64,000 nt of DNA from Magnetospirillum sp902729445 (GCF_902729445.1 NZ_CACVCE010000001.1:248001-312000), one strand, 5' to 3'. Positions 17,465 to 28,000 are shown, numbered from the stretch's first letter. A program made the numbers and translations. Notes: generated by a model from the letters alone, not told the origin.

Positions 17465-18070
17465 GTGTATGGCGATTTTTTGATGTCTGGTATTGGCAGC
17501 GGGCAGGCAAAACCTAAAATGACCCTGGCGGAGCAGGTCGCCCTGCAACTCGCCATCGAGATCGTCACTGGAAGCCTGCTTCCCGGCTCTCGCCTTGACG
17601 AAAAGGTTCAGTCGGCGCGCCTTCGCGTCTCGCGCACGCCCCTGCGCGAGGCCTTGTGCCAGCTGACCTCGATGGGGTTGGCGCATAGCCGATCCCATTG
17701 CGGGGTATTCGTGGTCGATGGTGCCGGTCTGGCCCTGCTGCAGGCGGTCGAGGAACTGATCGGCGCCCGCCTGAGCGTTCATCTGGCCCAGGCCACCCCG
17801 GACGAACGACGCCAAACCGCCAATGCGATCCTGGCCGGCAGCGATTGGGGCGCGCGGCTGATGCGCGGCAGCCATAACCCGATTCTGAGCCGAATCGGCC
17901 TGACGCTATGGCACATCTTCGACGCCATCGCCCGCGTCGATCAGGCCGGCGCGGTGCGTGCCAGTTTGGCCAAGGCGGTCGAGGATGGTGATGGCGAGCG
18001 GGGGCGCATCGCGCTTCGCGCCTATCTGTCCGCCGTGTCTGGATGCGTCGAGGGTGCGCGCGCTGCCTGA
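17465..18070 (+). CDS. GntR/FadR-family transcriptional regulator
   Basis: A 201-residue protein with an N-terminal winged helix (LAEQVALQLAIEIVTGSLLPGSRLDE then VSRTPLREALCQLTSMGLAH, cited as short segments), the signature of the GntR superfamily. It is followed by a short helical C-terminal domain with the FCD-like HNPILSRIGLTLWHIFDA stretch. The effector domain is shorter than in most FadR-type members. GTG at 17465 or ATG at 17483 are both possible starts. The gene is divergent from the T1SS operon, which makes it a candidate regulator of that operon or of itself. The effector is unknown. Confidence 0.8.
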   Translation: MYGDFLMSGIGSGQAKPKMTLAEQVALQLAIEIVTGSLLPGSRLDEKVQSARLRVSRTPLREALCQLTSMGLAHSRSHCGVFVVDGAGLALLQAVEELIGARLSVHLAQATPDERRQTANAILAGSDWGARLMRGSHNPILSRIGLTLWHIFDAIARVDQAGAVRASLAKAVEDGDGERGRIALRAYLSAVSGCVEGARAA

Positions 18071-18093
18071 ACGGGCAATGCACAGGCTTCCGA

Positions 18094-18774
18094 TCAGACC
18101 GGGCGGCCGGAGCTCGCCTTGTTTCCGGAAATTCCCGCCATCAGCGCGATTCGGGCGGCCTCGGTCCGGTTGGCCACGCCCAACTTCCGGAACATGTTGC
18201 GCAAGTGGGCCTTGACCGTCACTTCCTGCAGGTCGAGCGCCCGGGCGATGACCTTGTTCGGCGCGCCGTCGACGATCTGGTTCAAGATGTCACGTTCGCG
18301 CGGCGTCAATAACGCGATCGGCGAACCCGGCGGCAAGGTGGGTTCGGCCTGCTCGGCCGAACTGCGCACCATGTCGCGGTGTTCGAACAAGAACGGCGGC
18401 ACGTACTTCTCGCCCGAAAGAACCAGCCGCAGAACGCCGATAATGGTTTCGCCGCGCATGGTCTTGGGAATATAGCCGGCGGCGCCGGCCTCGATGGCGG
18501 CGAAGGCATCGTCGGGCTTGGTCGATCCCGACAAGATCAGCACCGGCACCGACGGGAAGGCCGCCTTGAAACGATCCAGGCCAGCCAGGCGATCCATCCC
18601 CGGCATGTAAAGGTCTAGGATCGCCAGCGCCAGATCGGAGCCGCCAGCGCACCGCGTCAAGGCCTCCTCCAGCGAGGCCGCCTCGATCACCGTGACGTCG
18701 GGCCCCACCCGTTCCAGGAACGGGACCAGGCCATCACGAACCATCGCATGGTCGTCGGCTAACAGGATGTGCAT
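18094..18774 (-). CDS. NarL/LuxR-type response regulator
   Basis: A 226-residue DNA-binding response regulator. The receiver domain begins at the ATG (MHILLADDHAMVRDG), with phospho-acceptor Asp in LAILDLYMPGMD and Lys in YIPKTMRGE. A C-terminal LuxR-type helix-turn-helix follows (LTPRERDILNQIVDG ... NKVIARALDLQEVTVKAHL, quoted in parts). The start at 18774 is chosen because it opens directly on the receiver and has a GGGGGGAG ribosome site; a longer frame to 18834 would add 20 unrelated residues and overlap the upstream gene. It lies 10 bases downstream of the receiver protein at 18785-19546, so the two probably form an operon and a signalling pair. Confidence 0.9.
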   Translation of the reverse strand: MHILLADDHAMVRDGLVPFLERVGPDVTVIEAASLEEALTRCAGGSDLALAILDLYMPGMDRLAGLDRFKAAFPSVPVLILSGSTKPDDAFAAIEAGAAGYIPKTMRGETIIGVLRLVLSGEKYVPPFLFEHRDMVRSSAEQAEPTLPPGSPIALLTPRERDILNQIVDGAPNKVIARALDLQEVTVKAHLRNMFRKLGVANRTEAARIALMAGISGNKASSGRPV

Positions 18775-18784
18775 GGCTCCCCCC

Positions 18785-19546
18785 TCACGCGTGATCCTGA
18801 AAAGGCGTCGAATTCTGCCCCGCCAGTTCGTCAAGCCGCCGCTTCAGTTCGGCCGGATTGAACGGCTTCGACAAAATACCCGTTACATTGGCGCCCAAAT
18901 CGCCAGGTGCTCCGGGGTCCAGGTGTCCGGTCACGATGATGACCGGCGTGCCCGGCTGAATTTCTGCCAACTGCGAAATCAATTGGTGGCCGTCCAGTCC
19001 GGGCATGCGGATGTCGGTGACCACCGCGGTATAAAGCGACGAACGGCAAAAACCCAGCGCCGCCAGACCGTCATAGGCGATATCGACGGTATAGCCCGCC
19101 CGTTCCAGATATTCCGCCAGCATCATCGAGGACAAGGCCTCGTCGTCGGCAAGCAGGATTCTCGGGCGAGATTCGCCATCGGAATCGGCACCGGCCTCGA
19201 CCTCGGCATGAATGCTGGCCGGTGTTTCGGCCAGCGGTCGGGCCTCGGCGATCAGCGCGGCCAGTTCCTCGACCTGAGTCAAGATGGCATCGGCGCGGCG
19301 CACCACGCGCTGGATGTCCAACCGGCCATCGGTCGCGTCAAGCCGCAATGTCTCGGCCGCCAATCGGATGACATGCAAGCATTGGTTAGCATCGTGAATA
19401 AAGCGGGGCTGCATCGACTCTGCCGCGGCGGCCTGAATTGGCGCCCGATTCTTGCCGTGACCCTTTTTTGCCGCCGTACCCGGCATTTTGCCAGCCCCCA
19501 AACTCAGGCCTGCAAGTATGCCCAAGGGGGGAACGTTTGACACCAT
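18785..19546 (-). CDS. Receiver protein with N-terminal H-box-like (DHp-like) region
   Basis: A 253-residue protein. The C-terminal receiver (about residues 128-245) has Asp in VVTDIRMPGLDG and Lys in LSKPFNPAEL. Before it, residues about 48-110 form a helical region starting with FIHDANQCLHVIRLAAETL. This resembles the H-box of histidine kinase dimerisation domains (HDxNQxLxVI), but no HATPase domain follows. The His could accept or pass phosphate, or the region may only dimerise. The start is uncertain: ATG 19546, or an in-frame ATG at about 19486. It is the probable partner of the LuxR-type regulator immediately downstream. Confidence 0.8.
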   Translation of the reverse strand: MVSNVPPLGILAGLSLGAGKMPGTAAKKGHGKNRAPIQAAAAESMQPRFIHDANQCLHVIRLAAETLRLDATDGRLDIQRVVRRADAILTQVEELAALIAEARPLAETPASIHAEVEAGADSDGESRPRILLADDEALSSMMLAEYLERAGYTVDIAYDGLAALGFCRSSLYTAVVTDIRMPGLDGHQLISQLAEIQPGTPVIIVTGHLDPGAPGDLGANVTGILSKPFNPAELKRRLDELAGQNSTPFQDHA

Positions 19547-19661
19547 GATTTTGTGTTTAGGGCAAAGCGGGTCAAATCCGACGCTGGAAGCGGGGGAGAG
19601 ACGCGCAGGTCACCGCCGTTCCCGTCTGGGTCATGGGCCGGGGATCAGTTGGTGCGGCCTG

Positions 19662-19892
19662 TCAGCTGACCACCACCTGGTTGCTGGACCAGCGGCGCGA
19701 CAGCGAGTTGGACAGGCTGCGCCATTCCTCGAAGCGGCGCCGGGCGTCGGCCTCGGCGGCCTTGCGGTTGACGCGGCCCAGATAGGTGACGTTCATCTCG
19801 CCCGGGCCGTCGGCCACCGGGCGGCCATCCAGGTCGAAGCGGAAACGAAGGGTGGCGGTCATCGGCATGGCGGTCAATCCGGGCATGATCAA
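19662..19892 (-). CDS. Small hypothetical protein coupled to lexA
   Basis: A 76-residue basic protein with no family I recognise. It is rich in beta-type residues at the start (ATLRFRFDLDGRPV) and has an Arg/Glu-rich helix in the middle (RKAAEADARRRFEEWRSL). The TTG start overlaps the lexA stop (TTGA); an in-frame ATG follows at 19886. The tight coupling to lexA suggests it is genuinely translated and SOS-expressed with it. No transmembrane segment or signal peptide is visible. The 115 bases between this gene's end and the next gene (19547-19661) hold nothing I can identify. Confidence 0.55.
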   Translation of the reverse strand: MIMPGLTAMPMTATLRFRFDLDGRPVADGPGEMNVTYLGRVNRKAAEADARRRFEEWRSLSNSLSRRWSSNQVVVS

Positions 19893-20599
19893 TAAGACCG
19901 CATCAGGCCGACCAGGCGGCCCTGGACCCGCACGCGATCGGGCGGGAAGATGCGGGTTTCGTACTTCTTGTTGGCCGGTTCCAGCGCGATCGAGGCGCCC
20001 TTGCGGCGCAGTCGCTTCAAGGTCACTTCCTCGCCATCGACCAGGGCGACGACGATGGTGCCGGCCTCGGCGCTGTCGCAGCGGCGGATCAGCACGGTGT
20101 CGCCGTCGAAGATGCCGGCGTCGATCATCGAATCGCCCTCGACCGACAAGGCGTAATGTTCGCCCCCGCCCAACAAGGCGGCCGGCACCTCGACGGTCGA
20201 GGAATGGTCGCGCAGGGCCTCGATCGGCGTGCCGGCGGCGATCTTGCCGTAAAGCGGCAGCGACACCGCGTCGGCGGCCGACGCGACCATGGCGGCGCCG
20301 GCCAGCGCGGTCTGGCTGAAATCACCCTTGATGACGTTGGGCGAGAAGCGCGGCGACGGCGCCGGCAGCGGCTGATCGCCCTGGTTCTCGGGCAGCTTCA
20401 CCACTTCCAGCGCGCGGGCGCGGTGGGCCAGGCGGCGGATGAAGCCGCGTTCCTCGAGCCCGGTGATCAGACGGTGGATGCCCGATTTCGACTTGAGGTC
20501 CAGCGCTTCCTTCATTTCGTCGAAGGACGGCGAGATGCCCGAGGCCCGCAGGCGCTCGTCGATAAACATCAGCAATTCGTACTGTTTGCGGGTCAGCAT
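19889..20599 (-). CDS. lexA: LexA SOS repressor/autopeptidase
   Basis: A 236-residue LexA, normal for alphaproteobacteria. The N-terminal winged helix (LTRKQYELLMFIDERL, FDEMKEALDLKSKSGIHRLI) binds SOS boxes. The C-terminal peptidase has the Ala122-Gly123 self-cleavage bond, catalytic Ser157 (EGDSM) and Lys195 (EVTLKRL). RecA filaments trigger autocleavage. A GGGAG site precedes the ATG. An SOS box at 20660-20674 lies about 60 bases upstream, so the gene is autoregulated. It lies downstream of moeA on the same strand, separated by 104 bases containing an inverted repeat. Confidence 0.97.
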   Translation of the reverse strand: MLTRKQYELLMFIDERLRASGISPSFDEMKEALDLKSKSGIHRLITGLEERGFIRRLAHRARALEVVKLPENQGDQPLPAPSPRFSPNVIKGDFSQTALAGAAMVASAADAVSLPLYGKIAAGTPIEALRDHSSTVEVPAALLGGGEHYALSVEGDSMIDAGIFDGDTVLIRRCDSAEAGTIVVALVDGEEVTLKRLRRKGASIALEPANKKYETRIFPPDRVRVQGRLVGLMRSY

Positions 20600-20634
20600 C
20601 GCCGATCACTCCCACCTGGACCGCACAGAAAGCG

Positions 20635-20663
20635 GAACAAAGCCAAAACTGTTGGCTTTGTTC
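20635..20663 (-). repeat. Perfect 12-bp inverted repeat between moeA and lexA
   Basis: Arms GAACAAAGCCAA (20635-20646) and TTGGCTTTGTTC (20652-20663) are perfectly complementary around a 5-base loop. The hairpin could end moeA transcription, but no T-run follows on the minus strand. It could instead extend the LexA operator: its outer ends are GAAC/GTTC half-sites, and one is shared with the SOS box. Confidence 0.75.
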
Positions 20664-20674
20664 TATGCCTGTTC
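20660..20674 (-). promoter_or_regulatory. LexA operator (alphaproteobacterial SOS box)
   Basis: The + strand reads GTTCTATGCCTGTTC, an exact match to the alphaproteobacterial direct-repeat SOS box GTTC-N7-GTTC. It is located about 60 bases upstream of the lexA ATG. One GTTC half is also the end of the long inverted repeat at 20635-20663. Confidence 0.88.
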
Positions 20675-20703
20675 CCGGTGGGCGTCAAGCAAAGAATTCA
20701 GGC

Positions 20704-21906
20704 TTATGTCCCGTCCGGCAGCGGCATGACCAGGACCGGGTCGCCGTCCTTGCCTTCGGGGGCGTGGGGCGGGCGGATCAGCAGGCAGCCGGCGGCGGCC
20801 AGGCCCGAGACAACCGCCGAATCCTGGCGGGGGAAGGGGGTGGCGACCAGGCTGCCGTCGGGTCGGCGTTCCAGGCTGGCGCGCTGATAATCCTGGCGGC
20901 CGTCATTGGCCTTGACCGGGCCGCCCAGGCGAGCGGCGACCGGCGGCACCACCGGGGTCAGACCCTGCAGGGCGCGCAGCATCGGCAACAGGAAGACATA
21001 GGCGCACACCATGGCCGAGACCGGATTGCCCGGTAGGCCCAGCACCGGCACATGCTTCAATTTTCCGTACATCAGCGGCTTGCCGGGGCGGATGGCGATT
21101 TTCCAGAAATCCAGCTCCAGCCCCTGTTCGGCCAGCACGTCCTGAACCAGATCGTAATCGCCGACCGAGGCACCACCCGAGGTGACCAGAAGGTCGCAGC
21201 CGGCGGCGGCCTTGATCATCGCCGACAGCGAGTTGCGGCTGTCCTTGGCGATGCCCAACTGCACCGGTTCGCCGCCGGCCTGGGCGATCATGGCGGCCAG
21301 GGCCGGCCCGTTGGACGACACGATTTGGGCGGGGCCGACCGGATCGCCGGGCATCACGATTTCGTCGCCGGTGGACAAGATGGCGATGCGCGGCCGGCGG
21401 CGCACCGTCAGCCATGGCAGGTTCATCGCCGCCGCCAGGCCGATCTGGCGCGGCCCCAGCAGGGTTCCGGCCTTCAGCAGGCATTCGCCCACCGAGAAAT
21501 CGGCCCCTTGCGGGCGGACATGGCGGCCGGCGGCCTGGGTGGTGGTGATGATGACGATATCGGCCTCGCGGCTGGTGTCTTCCTGCATCACCACCGAGCA
21601 GGCGCCCTTGGCCATCGGCGCACCGGTGAAGATGCGCACCGCCTGGCCGGGGCCGACAATGCCGGTGAACGGATGGCCGGCGCCGGATTCGCCGATCACC
21701 GTCAGCCGGCTGCCCGGCTGGGCGATGTCTTCGGCCCGCACCGCATAGCCGTCCATGGCCGAGACGTCCGAGGGCGGATGGGCCAGGCGGGCGCACGCAT
21801 CCTCGGCCAGCACGCGGCCCAGGGCGGCGGGCAGGGCCACGACTTCCGTCGCGGTCGGCGCCAGGCCGGCCAGCACCCGTTCCAGGGCGACATCGACGGT
21901 GATCAT
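20704..21906 (-). CDS. moeA: Molybdopterin molybdenumtransferase MoeA
   Basis: A 400-residue MoeA that inserts molybdate into adenylated molybdopterin, the last step of molybdenum cofactor synthesis. Seen: the N-terminal PPSDVSAMDGYAVR motif; the MoCF/MogA-like domain with VSSNGPALAAMI, VTSGGASVGDYD and the GLPGNPVSAMVCAYVFLLP motif; and a C-terminal beta-barrel domain. The ATG at 21906 overlaps the moaC stop (ATGA). A longer open frame upstream lies inside moaC and is not used. The context trpC-moaC-moeA-lexA is typical of alphaproteobacteria. Confidence 0.95.
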   Translation of the reverse strand: MITVDVALERVLAGLAPTATEVVALPAALGRVLAEDACARLAHPPSDVSAMDGYAVRAEDIAQPGSRLTVIGESGAGHPFTGIVGPGQAVRIFTGAPMAKGACSVVMQEDTSREADIVIITTTQAAGRHVRPQGADFSVGECLLKAGTLLGPRQIGLAAAMNLPWLTVRRRPRIAILSTGDEIVMPGDPVGPAQIVSSNGPALAAMIAQAGGEPVQLGIAKDSRNSLSAMIKAAAGCDLLVTSGGASVGDYDLVQDVLAEQGLELDFWKIAIRPGKPLMYGKLKHVPVLGLPGNPVSAMVCAYVFLLPMLRALQGLTPVVPPVAARLGGPVKANDGRQDYQRASLERRPDGSLVATPFPRQDSAVVSGLAAAGCLLIRPPHAPEGKDGDPVLVMPLPDGT

Positions 21907-22385
21907 GGGCTGGCCTCCCAGGTGCCGGACTTGCCGCCGGACTTGTGGATCAATCGGATGTTGGTGATGCGAAGCCCTTTGTCGACCGCCTTGACCATGT
22001 CGTAGACGGTCAAGGCCGCCACCGACACGGCGGTCAGCGCTTCCATCTCGACGCCGGTGCGGCCCTTCAGCTTGCACAAGGCCTCGATCAGCACGGCGTT
22101 GTTTTCAGGGTCCAGCGCCAGTTCGACCTTGACCGAGGTCAGGGCCAGCGGGTGGCACAGCGGAATCAGATCGGGCGCGCGCTTGGCCCCCATGATGCCA
22201 GCCAATTGGGCCACCGCCAGCACGTCGCCCTTCTTCAGGCCGCGGGACTGGATCAAGGCCATGGTGGCCGGCGCCATCAGCACGGTGCCCTGGGCGATGG
22301 CGACGCGTTCGGTCTCGTCCTTGGCCGAGACATCGACCATCACCGCGTTGCCGGCCCCGTCGAAATGGGTGAGCTCGGAACTCAC
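21903..22385 (-). CDS. moaC: Cyclic pyranopterin monophosphate synthase MoaC
   Basis: A 160-residue MoaC acting with MoaA in the first step of molybdenum cofactor synthesis (GTP-derived 3',8-cyclo-intermediate to cPMP). Seen: MVDVSAKDETERVAIAQG near the N-terminus; the active-site region LIPLCHPLALTSVKVE; and GVEMEALTAVSVAALTVYDM toward the end. The start is GTG overlapping the trpC stop (GTGA), and the end overlaps the moeA ATG, so the trp and moa genes are translationally linked. Confidence 0.95.
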   Translation of the reverse strand: MSSELTHFDGAGNAVMVDVSAKDETERVAIAQGTVLMAPATMALIQSRGLKKGDVLAVAQLAGIMGAKRAPDLIPLCHPLALTSVKVELALDPENNAVLIEALCKLKGRTGVEMEALTAVSVAALTVYDMVKAVDKGLRITNIRLIHKSGGKSGTWEASP

Positions 22386-23182
22386 GTTTTGGCGCCGGCC
22401 AACAGGACGCGGGTGGCCATCTCGACGTCGGGGCGCTTCATCAGCGCCTCGCCGATCAGGAAGCGCTTGGCGCCGGCGGCAACCATGCGCTTGATGTCGA
22501 CGGGGCTGTCGATGCCGCTTTCGCAGACGATCTGACGGTCGGCCGGCACCAGCGGGGCCAGGCGCTCGGTGGTGGCCAGGTCGGTCTTCATGATGCGCAG
22601 GTCGCGGTTGTTGATGCCGATCAGCGGCGATTTCAGCTTCAAGGCGCGGTCCAGCTCGGCCTCGTCATGGACCTCGATCAGCACGTCCATGCCATAGCCC
22701 AGGGCGATGTCTTCAAGGGACGCCAGGTCGGCATCGGGCAGGGCGCCGACGATCAGCAAGATGCAGTCGGCCCCCAGGGCGCGGGCCTCGACCACCTGAT
22801 AGGGATCGACCATGAAATCCTTGCGGATCACCGGCAGATCGCAGTTCGACCGCGCCTCGCCCAGATCGGCGTCCGAGCCCTGGAAGAATTTCTGGTCGGT
22901 CAGCACCGACAGGCAGGTGGCGCCGCCGCGCTGATAGGCGCGGGCCAATTGCGACGGCTTGAAATCCTTGCGGATCACCCCGGCCGACGGCGACGCCTTT
23001 TTGATTTCGGCGATCAATCCGATGCCGCCGGCTTCGACCTTGGCGGTCAGCGCCTTGGCGAAACCGCGCGGCGGGGCCTGGTCCTGGGCGCGCTTCAACA
23101 GTTCCTGGATCGGCCGGCGGCTTTTCTGCTCGGTGACCTGCTTGCGCTTCTCGTCGCAGATGCGGTCAAGGACGGTGGACAT
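22382..23182 (-). CDS. trpC: Indole-3-glycerol-phosphate synthase
   Basis: A 266-residue TIM-barrel enzyme converting CdRP to indole-3-glycerol phosphate in tryptophan synthesis. Family motifs: IAEIKKASPSAGVIRKDF at the phosphate/active-site strand; CLSVLTDQKFFQGS; VIRKDFMVDPYQV; LIGINNRDL; and VCESGIDSPVDI. It is a monofunctional IGPS without a fused TrpF. The ATG at 23182 lies two bases after the trpD stop; a longer frame runs back into trpD and is rejected. Confidence 0.96.
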   Translation of the reverse strand: MSTVLDRICDEKRKQVTEQKSRRPIQELLKRAQDQAPPRGFAKALTAKVEAGGIGLIAEIKKASPSAGVIRKDFKPSQLARAYQRGGATCLSVLTDQKFFQGSDADLGEARSNCDLPVIRKDFMVDPYQVVEARALGADCILLIVGALPDADLASLEDIALGYGMDVLIEVHDEAELDRALKLKSPLIGINNRDLRIMKTDLATTERLAPLVPADRQIVCESGIDSPVDIKRMVAAGAKRFLIGEALMKRPDVEMATRVLLAGAKT

Positions 23183-23184
23183 GA

Positions 23185-24236
<1,052 letters not shown>

Positions 24237-24237
<1 letters not shown>

Positions 24238-24827
24238 CAGGCGGCGTTCCCTTGGGCTTTGCGGCAAAGCGCGATGAAGTTTCGCAGCATGGCGTGGCCA
24301 TGCTCGGTCTCGATGCTTTCGGGGTGGAACTGCACCCCCCAGGCGGCGATGTCGTTGTGCGCCAGCCCCATGATCAGCCCATCCTCGGTCCAGGCCGAGA
24401 CGTGCAGGCAATTGGGCAGCGAGGCGCGCTCGACCACCAGCGAATGGTAGCGGGTCGCCCGGAACGGCGAGGGCAATCCCTCGAAGATGCCGGTGCCGTC
24501 ATGGTGGATGGTATCGACCTTGCCGTGCATCGGCTCGGGGGCGCGCACGACGCGGCCGCCGAAGGCCTGGCCCATGGATTGCTCGCCCAGGCAGACGCCG
24601 AACATCGGCACCTTCCCGGCGGCGGCCTTGATCAGGTCCAGGCAGATGCCGGCGCGGTCGGGATCGCACGGCCCGGGCGAGATGACGATGCCTTCCGGCC
24701 CCATCGCCAGCGCCTGCTCGACGGTCAGCGCGTCGTTGCGCCGCACCTCGACCTCGACACCCAGTTCGCCCAGATAGTGCCAAAGGTTGTAGGTGAAGCT
24801 GTCGTAATTATCGATCAGAAGGAACAA
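24237..24827 (-). CDS. trpG: Anthranilate synthase component II (glutamine amidotransferase)
   Basis: A 196-residue class I glutamine amidotransferase that supplies ammonia to TrpE. The N-terminus is LLIDNYDSFTYNLWHYLGE; the oxyanion strand ISPGPCDP; the nucleophile Cys in MFGVCLGEQSMGQAFGG; and the His-Glu pair in WGVQFHPESIET. The start chosen is TTG at 24827, which opens directly on the conserved N-terminus and has AGGTG six bases upstream; a longer frame to 24875 adds non-family residues. It heads the trpGDC-moaC-moeA run. Its partner trpE is 24 kb away at 48962-50488 on the same strand. Confidence 0.94.
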
Positions 24828-25008
24828 GTCTGCACCTAACCGTTTGAATCGGCGACATTCGCCTGCTCGCCCCACCCAGGATGGTCCAGGGGCGCCGGGC
24901 GAAGCGGGACGACCGGGATATTAGGCTGGTGCGATTTTCATCGCAACCGGCGGATTCGGTGCAAGCATTCGCATGCGGGGCGGCCGGCTTCGGCCGCCCC
25001 GACTATTT
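24828..25008. promoter_or_regulatory. Region between adhesin 3' end and trpG, with GC-rich hairpin
   Basis: 181 bases without a gene. A perfect 10-bp hairpin, GGGGCGGCCG/CGGCCGCCCC with loop GCTT (24977-25000), sits 9 bases beyond the adhesin stop codon and is a candidate transcription end for that gene. It lacks a following T-run, so intrinsic termination is doubtful. The trpG promoter should also lie here, but I see no convincing -35/-10 pair and no leader peptide with tandem Trp codons. Confidence 0.5.
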
Positions 25009-28000
25009 CTATGCCCCCAGCTTTTCCAGGTGGTTGAACGCCACCGTGTGGTGATCCTCGAACTCGATCCGGCCCGAGGCGTCGCCGTTGAACACCAGAT
25101 CGCCATTGGCGTCGATGGAAGCCGGCCCCGAGCCGGGATCGAGATGAACGACGAAATCCTGGTCGCTGGCCGAGGTGCCGGTGACGATGGTCGGATCGTT
25201 CTGATCGACCTGCAGCAGCCAGTCGCCGGCACCGCCGTCGCCATGGCGGACCGTCAGCATGTCCAGGCCGGCCGATCCGTTGAAGGTGGCGCCGCCATCC
25301 TCGGGGCTGATGAACAAGGAATCGCCGTTGATCACCCCGCCGGTCGAGTTCCAGCGGATGTCGCCCAGGGCGTCGCCTTGCAGGGCGATGGGGTCGGTGG
25401 CGCCGTTGGCCCCGATCGAGGCGGTGGTCTGGACGCTGTCCTGGGCACCGCTTTCATCGAACACGGTGACGCTGAAGGTCCGCGCCCCGGGATCGATGGT
25501 GCCGGTGTCGTTGGTCAACACCACCTTGGCGGCGATGGCGCCGTAATCGGCATAGGTGCCGGCGCCCGAGAACACCAGCGCATGGTTGGCGCCGTCATAG
25601 GCGACGGTGATGCCGGTCCCTTCGACCACCAGCGAGCCCTGGGCGTTGAAGCCCAGATCCAGGCCCGACACCCCCAGGCTGTCGCCCATCTCCCAGCCGC
25701 CGGAAATCTTGACAGTCATGCCGCTGAGCGCAGTGCCATCGACGTCGGTGACCTGAATGGTGTCCGGCCCGGGCAGCACATGGATCGGGTTGGTCGTGGC
25801 GGTGCCGCTGATCCCTTGGGCGACGGTGAACAGCGACACATCGGGGGCGTCGTTGACGGCGTCGAAGTGGACCGTCAACTGGCTGCTGGCCGATTGCTCG
25901 GTGGCGGCCTCGGTGGCGGTGGCGGTGATGGTCAGCACCGCGTCGCCCGACCAGTTGGTGGGCGGGATCATCTTCAGGCCGGCGATGTCGGCGGCGTCGA
26001 TGATCCACTTGCCGCCTGAGGATTCGACGATCTGGGTGCCATCCACGGCCAGGAACTTGGTGCCGGCCGGTGCTCCGGTGATGGTCACCGCCAGGGTTTC
26101 CGAACCGTCGGTGTCGGTCAGGGCGGCGGCGAAGGACAGCGCGGTGGCGGTGTCTTCCAGCCCCGAGGCCTGGTTGCCGGCGGTTGCCGGCGTCAGATCG
26201 GTGATGGTCACGGTGGGCAGGTCGGCCACCCCGGTCAGCATCACCGCGAAGGACTTGGTCACGCTGGTCGCGGTCGAGGCATCGTCGGTCGAGGTGGCAT
26301 AGGCCGTCATGGTCCACGACCCCGAGGCGTTCAGCGGCCCCTTGAAATGCAGGTGGGCGAGGTCGGCGGATTCGATCTTCCATATTCCGGCCGAAACCTG
26401 GGTGCCGACCGCATGGCCGGCGCCGTCGGTGAAGGTGGCGCCCACCGGCACGTTGCCGATGGTCACCGACAGGCCTTCCGACAGGTCGATCAATTGGGCG
26501 TTGAGGTTGAGCGCCAGCTCGACATCCTCGGAGCCCGAGGCGGCCTGCGGATCGATGGTCGGCTGGTCGGCGACACCGTTGACGGTGACGGTGAAAGAGC
26601 CCGAGGCCGAGGCGATCTCGTTCTTCACCCCGTTCTCCGAGGTATAGGCGGTGACCGTCAAATTCCAGTCGGACGAATCGTCCTGGCCGGGCAGGAAGCT
26701 GACCCCGGTCAGCTTGGCGACCCAGCCGTGGGTCGGGTCGTTGACCAGGCTGATATTGGCGCCCTTGACCGTCCAGGTGCCGTCATTGTTATTGAAGGCG
26801 CCCTGGATCAGCGCGCCGGCCGGCACATTGCCGATGACCACCGAGATGCCTTCCGAGCCATAGGTGTTGGCCCCCACCAGATCCTTGCCGTCCATCATGA
26901 CGTCCAGGGCGATGGCGGTATCCTCGTTGCCGCTGACCGCGTTGGCATGGACGATGGGCGCGTCGGCGTCGGCCTGGACCGAGAAGCTGAGCGCGCCGGT
27001 GGCGGTGGCAGCCGTTGCCCCCTGGTCCGACACGGTGATCGAGAAGGCGAGCGACACCTGGCCCGAATATTGGGCCGGCGGCCGGAACGACAGGCCGGTC
27101 AGGCTGCTCGAGCCGTTGGCGGCGAAGTCGGCGACATTGACCTGATAGGTGTTGGCAGACACCGGAATCAGCGGGGTGCCGCTGGCATCGACCAACTGGC
27201 CGGCGCCGCCGGTCAGCCGGATGGTCAGCACGCCATCGACCAGGGATTCCGAGTAATCGGCATCCAGTTCGGCCAGCGAGATCGACAGCGGGATGTCGCC
27301 CATGTCCTCGATGATGGCGCCGCCGCCATTGGCCGACAGCGCGAACGAGGCACCGTCGGTGACCGGGCTGACCGCCACCGGCAGGGCGGCGGTTTCGGTG
27401 ACGGCGTAAAGCCCGTCCTTGATGGCCACCGCCCGCAGGCCGATCGCCATGGTCCCTGAGAAATCGTCGGGCGGGGTGATCGACAGCGAGGCGGCCGATC
27501 CGGCCGGCACCACCCAGTCGCCGGTCAGGAAGTTGTAATAGCCGCCCGACACCGAAGCGCCGGCCGGAACGTCGGTGACCACCAGGCCGCTGATCGTCTC
27601 GGTGGCCGGATTGTCGGCGGTCACGGTCAGGCCGCCCAGAGTGAAGGCGGTATCCTCGGGGGTGGCCAGGGAGCCTGCGATGTCGGGGGCGCCGATGGTG
27701 GCCGGGGGCGTGGTCGGCCACGGGCCGTTGCCGGGATGGGTGCCGTCGGCGGCGACCGTCAGCGTCACCGCCACCGGGCCGAAGCGGTCGGTATCGACAT
27801 GGCCCTCGGAATCGGTGTCCTTGACCACCGCATAGAAGTTCAAGGTCGCGGTGCCGGTATAGTTGGTGCTGAGTGTGGGCGGGAAGGTGCCGGCGCTGGC
27901 CGGCAGGATCCAGGTTCCCTCGCCGGCATTGATGCCGTAGGACAGCACCATGCCCTGCGGGACGCCGGTGACCATGAAATAGCTGGCCGCTTCCGACAGA

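Noticed and set aside
17459..17466. Confident GntR operator at ACAATTGT
   Set aside because: Only eight palindromic bases, overlapping the start codon. It is kept as a remark in the intergenic entry, not as a separate site.
24828..24960. trp leader peptide and attenuator upstream of trpG
   Set aside because: No short frame with adjacent Trp codons and no alternating hairpins are present.
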